Assembly (NCBI GenBank): GCA_032622095.1
Contig: CP136064.1
Coordinates: forward strand, 191,135,794 to 191,199,793
Source of the DNA: Siphonodentalium dalli
Taxonomy: Eukaryota > Mollusca > Scaphopoda > Gadilida > Siphonodentaliidae
Direction: 5' to 3'
Length of the DNA stretch: 64,000 nt
The notes under the pieces were generated by a model. The model worked only from the letters and a program-made list of their open reading frames with translations, had not been told where the DNA came from and ran no database searches. Position numbers and translations under genes: made by a program. Positions 58,452-64,000 of this stretch are shown piece by piece. Every line of letters begins with the position of its first letter. Position 1 is the stretch's first letter.

Positions 58452-58673
58452 GGTATTACTGTCCATCGGGACAAACTGTCCGTAATCCAAGCTTATACGA
58501 GTGTCCAGCGGGTTACTATTGTTTTGAGGATTCCAGCATATATCAGTTGTGCACTTCAGGGACTTACCAAGATGAAATGCGACAATCTTCATGTAAGACC
58601 TGTCCTGCCGGGTTCTTCTGTAATAATATGAATGGTCCTATCGTCAACTACACGCAGTATGTCTGCCCAGAAG
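58452..58673 (+). CDS. Exon 26 (unit 3): QDE-type module
   Basis: 222 nt, phase 1-1, after TTTCCAG. It encodes GYYCPSGQ, CPAGYYCFEDS, CTSGTYQDEMRQSSCK, CPAGFFCNN and CPEG. It is the third member of the class with exons 6 and 16. The GTTAGA donor is non-consensus at +3 but in phase. The sequon is NYT. Confidence 0.88.
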
Positions 58674-58703
58674 GTTAGAATTATTCAGATATATTAACAC
58701 ATG

Positions 58704-58919
58704 TACAGTAATGCCCTAAATAACCGACTCCTTAACCACAGCAGAATTATGGATAATTTTTCAGGATTTAGTCGGAAATATGGCTTGTTGCCATTCATCG
58801 GAAAGCTCTCTGTGAGAGCTTTCCGATGAATGTCAACAAGCCATATTTCCGAATAAATCCTGAAAATTATTCATAATTCTGCTGTGGTTAGGAAGTCGAT
58901 TATTTATGGCATTACTGTA
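58704..58919 (+). repeat. Family C palindromic MITE
   Basis: TACAGTAATGCCCTAAATAA to TTTATGGCATTACTGTA. Almost perfectly symmetrical around GAAAGCTCTCTGTGAGAGCT. Confidence 0.9.
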
Positions 58920-58990
58920 TGCAAGATGGGGTTAGTTACCATGCTACTGGTTGTTGTATAATGACTCTGGAGTTAATAAGTTCTGTGTAT

Positions 58991-59168
58991 TTAACCCTTT
59001 CTATACCATGTATGTTTGTTAAACTTATTATCAGAACATTTCCCACCATTGAATATGAATTCTTCTGCACTTGTATTATCTTTTCATCTGTTTGTAATCT
59101 GCACATTTTTCCTGAACACCCCTCCAAATAAATAATAGACCATTCCAATGTATACTTTTATAACTGAA
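58991..59168 (+). repeat. Family A element, truncated
   Basis: Starts TTAACCCTTTCTATACCATG. It keeps only one side of the hairpin and the CCAATGTATACTTTTATAAC region, and stops without its right terminus. Confidence 0.7.
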
Positions 59169-59861
59169 GTCGAATTACCCATACACTGCCGATAGGAACT
59201 TGATCAAGTCGAAAATGGTACCTGATGACAGCTGGACGAGTAGAGGGGGAATAAATGTGTCCGTCCTGTCAATGTGACCTGTATATGAGTCCCAACAGTG
59301 GGTATATATATGTTGTGCTTCTAAGTTCCTGGTTTAACACCAAGAAAGATACAGCAGATAAGAGGCAGTGTTTGTGCATATATATTCCCATATAATGCGA
59401 ACCGTTACATAAGGGCGCTGGTGTAGGTCATGTGTGTCTCTGGCTATCATATTTTAACTAATGATATTAAAATGAAACCGAAATACAGCAGGATCATTAC
59501 ATGTTCATGTTCATGATCATGTTCAAGCATATAACATAATAATGTCTGAATATTCTTACAATACAGATATACAGGCGTTAGATCAAAGATGGCTGCCAAT
59601 GTCACGTGATCACTATGGGGTGGCTAATGTGGCTACACTTCATCAATAGGTCCACAGTTAAGTCCATAGACATACCACAAAGACATTTATATTAATATTT
59701 TAATACATTGACCATTAATATATTTACATGAGTTACCACACACTAAAGTGTGCACATGGTAATCGCATTGTCACGTGAAATATCAGTTCAAAATTTATAA
59801 TGTCTTTGGTTTGGAAATTATGCAATCCAATGATAATGCTCTGTCATTATATTATAATCAG
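59169..59861 (+). other. Intron 26 rest, nothing recognised
   Basis: Single-copy-looking sequence apart from short CATGTTCATG repeats near 59500. No gene or RNA is seen. Confidence 0.45.
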
Positions 59862-59972
59862 GTCATTACTGCTTGGATGGGACAAGAGTTTCTACTGAAT
59901 TCCCGTGTCCTGCTGGAACATACAACAATCTGACCGGGTTACAGCAAATGACAGACTGTCAGCCATGTCTCG
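59862..59972 (+). CDS. Exon 27 (unit 3): GCC2/GCC3 module
   Basis: 111 nt, the shortest exon, phase 1-1, after TAATCAG. It encodes HYCLDGT, STEFPCPAGTYNN, LTGLQQ and CQPCLG. It is the counterpart of the start of exon 7 and the end of exon 16. Confidence 0.88.
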
Positions 59973-60428
59973 GTATGTTAGTATAAACTAATAATCCCTT
60001 ATTTAGATTACAGACTATAGTGTATCCCCAATCACCCAGTCATAAATATATGTAAAACGTTTGTAATTCAATTCAAATTTCATTTGCGATCCTTCTGCCT
60101 TTTGAATATGTTTCGACATCTGATACTATTTTATCACCAGAAAGGAATTTGTGGCTCTCAATTTGAGAATTAAAATGGAACTTCAATTAATGAATAGAAG
60201 TAATTTAATCAACATTATGGTGCCTTCCTGAATGGTGCTGTCTTGCTGAGATACCAAACAGTGTCAAGAGATTTGGGAACACGGTACCGTCATGTTTGCT
60301 CGTCACTGAGCCAATTCAAGGACCATTGGATTCACACCACAAATTCATGACTATAGTCAATATACGTTGTGAATGCAGATTATAGTCTGAACTTTTAAAC
60401 TGACAGTGTCTGAAGCTTTAAGTTATAA

Positions 60429-60508
60429 AGTAATGCCCTAAATAATCAACTCCTTAACCATATAATTATGCTGTGGTTAAGGAGCCGATTATTTAGGGCA
60501 TTACTGTA
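60429..60508 (+). repeat. Family C palindrome, minimal 80-bp form
   Basis: AGTAATGCCCTAAATAATC...CCATATAATTATGCTGTGG...GGGCATTACTGTA. Only the outer 35-40 bp of each arm remain. Confidence 0.85.
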
Positions 60509-60599
60509 CTCTATTAATCTAAACCTGTCTATTAACTCACTTTTAATTTCAAAGCAATTCTACTCCTGAAAGAGAACTGATGAAAATTGATTAGTTCCT

Positions 60600-60708
60600 G
60601 CAGTAATGCCCTATATAATCGACTCCTTAACCACAGCAGAATTATGGGTAATTTTTCAGGATTAATTCTGCTGTGGTTAAGGAGTCGATTATTTAAGGAA
60701 TTACTGTA
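60600..60708 (+). repeat. Family C palindrome, 107-bp form
   Basis: GCAGTAATGCCCTATATAATC...TTTTTCAGGATTAATTCTGC...GGAATTACTGTA. Arms are intact to the TTTCAGGATT point, then closed directly. Confidence 0.85.
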
Positions 60709-60838
60709 GTTCCTATACCGGTGTGATACGACATCTCCCCTCTGTGCATCTTCCCCTGGGGAGGGGGAGATGCACAGGGGGATCAACTGTTATACCGGTA
60801 GTGAATCTCATCTGTCTTTTGAATTTTGAATTTTTCAG

Positions 60839-61072
60839 GTGGATACTACTGCACTGATGGTACCATTAACCCATCTATGCTGTGTTCTGCTGGGTATTAT
60901 TGCAGGAATGGGTCAGCAAGTGGCACTCCGATCCAGGGATATGATGCTAATGAGTGTCCTGTAGGTCATTACTGTCCCGGTGGGAGTATCGAACCTGATG
61001 CATGTCCACCTGGAACCTTCTCCAACAACACCAGAAATACAGACCTCACAGACTGCCTCAACTGTACAAGAG
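60839..61072 (+). CDS. Exon 28 (unit 3), last exon in the window
   Basis: 234 nt, phase 1-1, after TTTTTCAG, ending in a GTGGGC donor. It encodes GYYCTDGT, CSAGYYCRNGS, YDANECPVGHYCPGGS, CPPGTFSNN and CLNCTRG. It corresponds to the end of exon 7 plus exon 8. The module stops after CxxCTxG, so the protein must continue downstream, outside the window. Sequons are NGS, NNT and NCT. Confidence 0.88.
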
Positions 61073-62089
61073 GTGGGCATAAATTTGTATGATGAATTAT
61101 AATATAATTGTTATTTTGTGAAGTGTCTCCATCTGTTGTGTTGTAGATATAGCCACAGATAAGTGAATTCATGCTGTGATGTCACCATACATATAACACT
61201 ATAATATGGGGCAATTTCAATTTTGTTGAAATTGCAGGAATGGTATGTAGTCTAGTCGTAATTCTCAGAAAAGACATTTCTAGAAGCATTTCCGCGGGAA
61301 AAGTGTCAAACCAACTTTTTTACCATAATTCGAAGGTGCCGAACACGAATAGACTGCCTGTCGCCCGATTGGATGAACAAAGGGTTCAATAAAACGCTTT
61401 TAAAATCTTCGTGTTTTTCTTCGTTGGGGGGGGGTTTGTTGATACGGCGCATCGTACACCGTAATATGAAATCACGTAACTGGCCTTGAACTTACTCAAA
61501 CTTATATACTTCTCGCGGAACGTTCAAAGCCGCGTTGTATCATGATACTATCATCACAGTAATAATTCTGAAACATTAACATCATAGTAATCAGGTACCT
61601 ACGGTAAGACAGTTTTATATATTTATCGACGATTCTCGTAAGAATTCTCTTATAGTCCGGGAGCCAACAGGGGTACCCTTGCACCCCCGGGACTTAACAT
61701 CACCCCACTCATTTTGTTCTGTATTATGTCCTTGAACTTTTAAGCAATGTTAACAAGAAAAAAATGTGTCCGTGTAGAGTCCAGACAAGAATGCGTCCAT
61801 CCTGGCCGCCGTTTTTCAGATCAGACCCTAAGTCAGTTTTATGCAAATTATTACGGGGGAAATCTATTAAAATGTATACAAATGTATATATTTTCGTGAA
61901 GCTAAGACATATTGACACTTTTTTGACTCAAAACTGAAACTCACCCTCGAAGATGGCCGCCAAAATGGCCGCCGGAAGTTGAAAATATGACGTTTTTTCA
62001 CAAATATCTTTTAGATCAGTCATGTTGTTTGGAACTGGTTGAGTAATATGACTTTATTTTGTGTTTTGTATATTAACTGATCATTGGAG
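61073..62089 (+). other. Intron 28, first kilobase
   Basis: No exon or clear repeat. GATGGCCGCCAAAATGGCCG near 61952 is a local duplication. No further GCC2/GCC3 exon is found from here to the window end. Confidence 0.5.
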
Positions 62090-63780
62090 CGGCGTGTATG
62101 AGTACGGTATACAGTGAGTTGCTGAATTGTCATGTGTGAGGTGTATATATGCAAGTATGGAAGGTATAAATGGTCATGTGTGTGGGTATTGGTATATCTG
62201 GAAGGGCTCACCATTGGTGAGGTGTATATGTATACCTGGATTGACCCTATGGTCATGGGTATGGCGAATAGGTATACATGTAGTGGCTATATGGTCCATA
62301 GTGAGATGAATATGTATACACTGACTGAATGTATGATCGTGGATGTGATGAATATGAATACATATAGTTACTATATGGTCATGAGCAGGTGTAGGAGTAT
62401 ACCTGGTGTTCATGTATGGTGAATCGTGGCTGTATCGTCATTTGTGGTATGTACGGGTATAACCAAGTATGGCTGTATGGTCAGGCGTACGTGTATACAG
62501 TGGGTGACTATATTGCCATTTGTGTGCATATGGAGTGACTGACGTAATGGGTTGGTTTGTACATGTGTACCTTGAGTGGCTATCGCTTTCCACAATAACT
62601 CAAGGATATGTTAATCAATAGAGAGGTCATGTCAGAGAGTTCTCCATCTTGATGGTGTTTATGTATATGGGGGAAACATTAAACGTGGAAAGCGATAGCC
62701 ACCCATTATCACACAGTCATTCCATATATACATAAACACCACAGATATAACAATATAGTGACCCAATGTATACACGTACACCTGACCCATGACAACGGAT
62801 GACCATACAGCCATGAGTCACGGGTATACTCCTAAACATGACCCATAACCATATAGTCACTCCGTGTATACCCATGCATTTACCTCACCATTGGCTATAC
62901 GGTAATCCCCCATATACCTATTCTCCACACACATGGTCAAATAGACATTCAATATATACATCAACACCACAACAATGACCATAGAGTCACTACAGGTTAT
63001 ACATACCTCACCAATCGCCACATAGCCACTCGCTTCATACACATACCCTCACCCATGCCACCTGGTATACTCCTTCATCTGACCTATGTCCATATAGTCA
63101 CCCCGTGTGTACCTATTCAATACATTCATACATGATCATGGTCAATCCTTGTATACACATTCACCACAACATTGGCCATGTCACTCCCTGTATCCTATGT
63201 GTCACACCATAGCCGAATAGCGACACAAGATATACTAAAACACCCCAGCCATGTCAGGAAAGTCACTCCATGTATGCATATGCACCTCATCCATGGCCAC
63301 ATAACCACTCGCTATATACACATACCCCTCGCCCATGACCATATAACTACACATGTGTATACCCGTATATCCTACACATGACCATACCGCCACGAGTCAC
63401 CAAGCAGGAACACCAGGTATACTCATACACCTGACACATGACCATTTAGTCACCCATGTATAGATACTCATTACATTTACGATCATACAGTCATTCCCTG
63501 CATACCTACATGTACTCATCTCACCATTGACCATACAGTCACTACAATATATACCTATTCGACACACATAGTCATATAACCACTCGATATATACATATGC
63601 AGCCCACCCTAGACCATAGAGTCACTCCAGGTATACATATACACCTCACCAACGGCCATTCAGCCCTTGCAGATATACTTACAGATATGCACACACGACC
63701 ACTCATACCTTCCATACTTGCATATACACCTCACACATGACAATTCAGCAAATCACTGTATAAGCATACACGCCATCCAT
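62090..63780. repeat. Large inverted repeat made of a ~42-bp tandem unit
   Basis: Left arm about 62090-62690 and right arm about 62690-63780, opposite in orientation. The outermost segments match exactly as complements (GTCATGTGTGAGGTGTATAT at 62130 and its complement at 63720). Next to the centre, TGGCTATCGCTTTCCAC and GTGGAAAGCGATAGCCA are perfect complements. Within each arm a unit built on ACCATATAGTCACTC and GTATACAYAYACCTCACC repeats about every 42 bp. Confidence 0.85.
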
Positions 63781-63913
63781 GATCATTCAGCTAATCCCTA
63801 TACACCCACCAATGATAATACATTCACGAGATATATAAATATCTACCACAAGGACGCTCCATATATACCCACATGCTCGATAATGTCCACCAGCTTACTC
63901 CAGGTATGCATAT

Positions 63914-64000
63914 TGGAGCTCCGTGGTCCAGTGGTTAGCGCGTTGGACTTGTCTTCGCTGTCAACACAGCGAGGCGAGTTCGCGGCTGGCTGGTGGTCTG
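63914..64000 (+). other. tRNA-like SINE head or tRNA pseudogene, cut by window end
   Basis: GGAGCTCCGTGGTCCAGTGG followed by TTAGCGCGTTGGACTTG reads like a tRNA 5' half with an A box. A GCGAGTTCGCGG stretch 45 bp later sits where a B box would be. A long arm (TCGCTG...CAGCGA) lies between. The 3' end is not in the window. Confidence 0.45.

Larger units (their letters stand above)
4862..61072 (+). other. Partial gene: giant extracellular GCC2/GCC3-repeat protein (at least 28 exons)
   Basis: The 28 exons below join into 1,973 codons without a stop. Every predicted intron is GT-AG and the phases match at each junction: mostly phase 1, with phase 0 after exons 9 and 21 and phase 2 after exons 10, 15 and 18. 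The product is a string of short cysteine modules of the GCC2/GCC3 (ephrin-receptor-like) type, seen in large secreted or cell-surface proteins. N-x-S/T sequons are frequent. No kinase, EGF, CUB or transmembrane region is visible here, so the rest of the architecture and the function are unknown. The 5' and 3' ends lie outside the window. It could be an adhesion, matrix or receptor protein; I do not assign a symbol. Confidence 0.9.

Noticed and set aside
62020-63381. His/Ile-rich repeat proteins near the right end
   Set aside because: The frames are open only because the DNA unit is about 42 bp. They are interrupted by stops, occur in both arms and lack a start context.
62127-63780. CRISPR-like array at the right end
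   Set aside because: The units are degenerate, with no constant-repeat/variable-spacer pattern, and the sequence is an animal genome.

Overview
This is a eukaryotic (metazoan) nuclear window of about 35% GC by eye, with long repeat-filled introns. The intron repeats with GTCC/GTCCGT microsatellite heads, and one opening with an AGCTCACCTGAGACGAAGTC-like end, resemble those I associate with molluscs, bivalves especially. A lophotrochozoan is therefore my best guess, but nothing here proves the species.

There is one gene. At least 28 plus-strand exons between 4862 and 61072 splice into one open frame of 5,919 nt (1,973 codons), with no stop, no frameshift and compatible phases at all 27 junctions. 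The product is a cysteine-rich chain of GCC2/GCC3 (ephrin-receptor-like) modules built on C-P-x-G-x-Y-C and C-P-x-G-T-Y/F motifs, with many N-glycosylation sequons, so it should be extracellular. Neither end of the gene is in the window: the first exon has an acceptor in front of it and the last ends in a donor. No signal peptide or transmembrane segment is visible.

The exons form a higher-order tandem repeat. Unit 1 (Cys codon at 4885 to the one before 28433) is 689 aa. Unit 2 (28433 to 44655) is 686 aa. Unit 3 (from 44656) runs off the window after about 590 aa. The same order of marker motifs recurs in each unit: GxDWQ, GGICP, a shortened module, GDICP, YQD..SDCK.C, DANICP. The units have kept this order while intron positions and phases have drifted.

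The introns are filled with mobile DNA: (1) many TTAA-bounded inverted-repeat elements from at least nine families whose termini mostly read TTAAC(C/T)C; (2) palindromic TA-type MITEs in a series of sizes; (3) two 2-2.6 kb elements with short TIRs and dense palindromes under their ends, at 1908-4481 and 24220-26254, the second sitting inside a minisatellite; (4) a 5 kb element with long TIRs at 8107-13128; (5) a hAT-type MITE with a perfect 8-bp target duplication at 39569-39994; (6) elements carrying a roughly 170-bp internal repeat; (7) a LINE 3' fragment at about 32026-32310; (8) at the right end, a 42-bp-period array arranged as a large inverted repeat (62090-63780) followed by a tRNA-like SINE head. 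I found no second intact protein gene in any intron on either strand.
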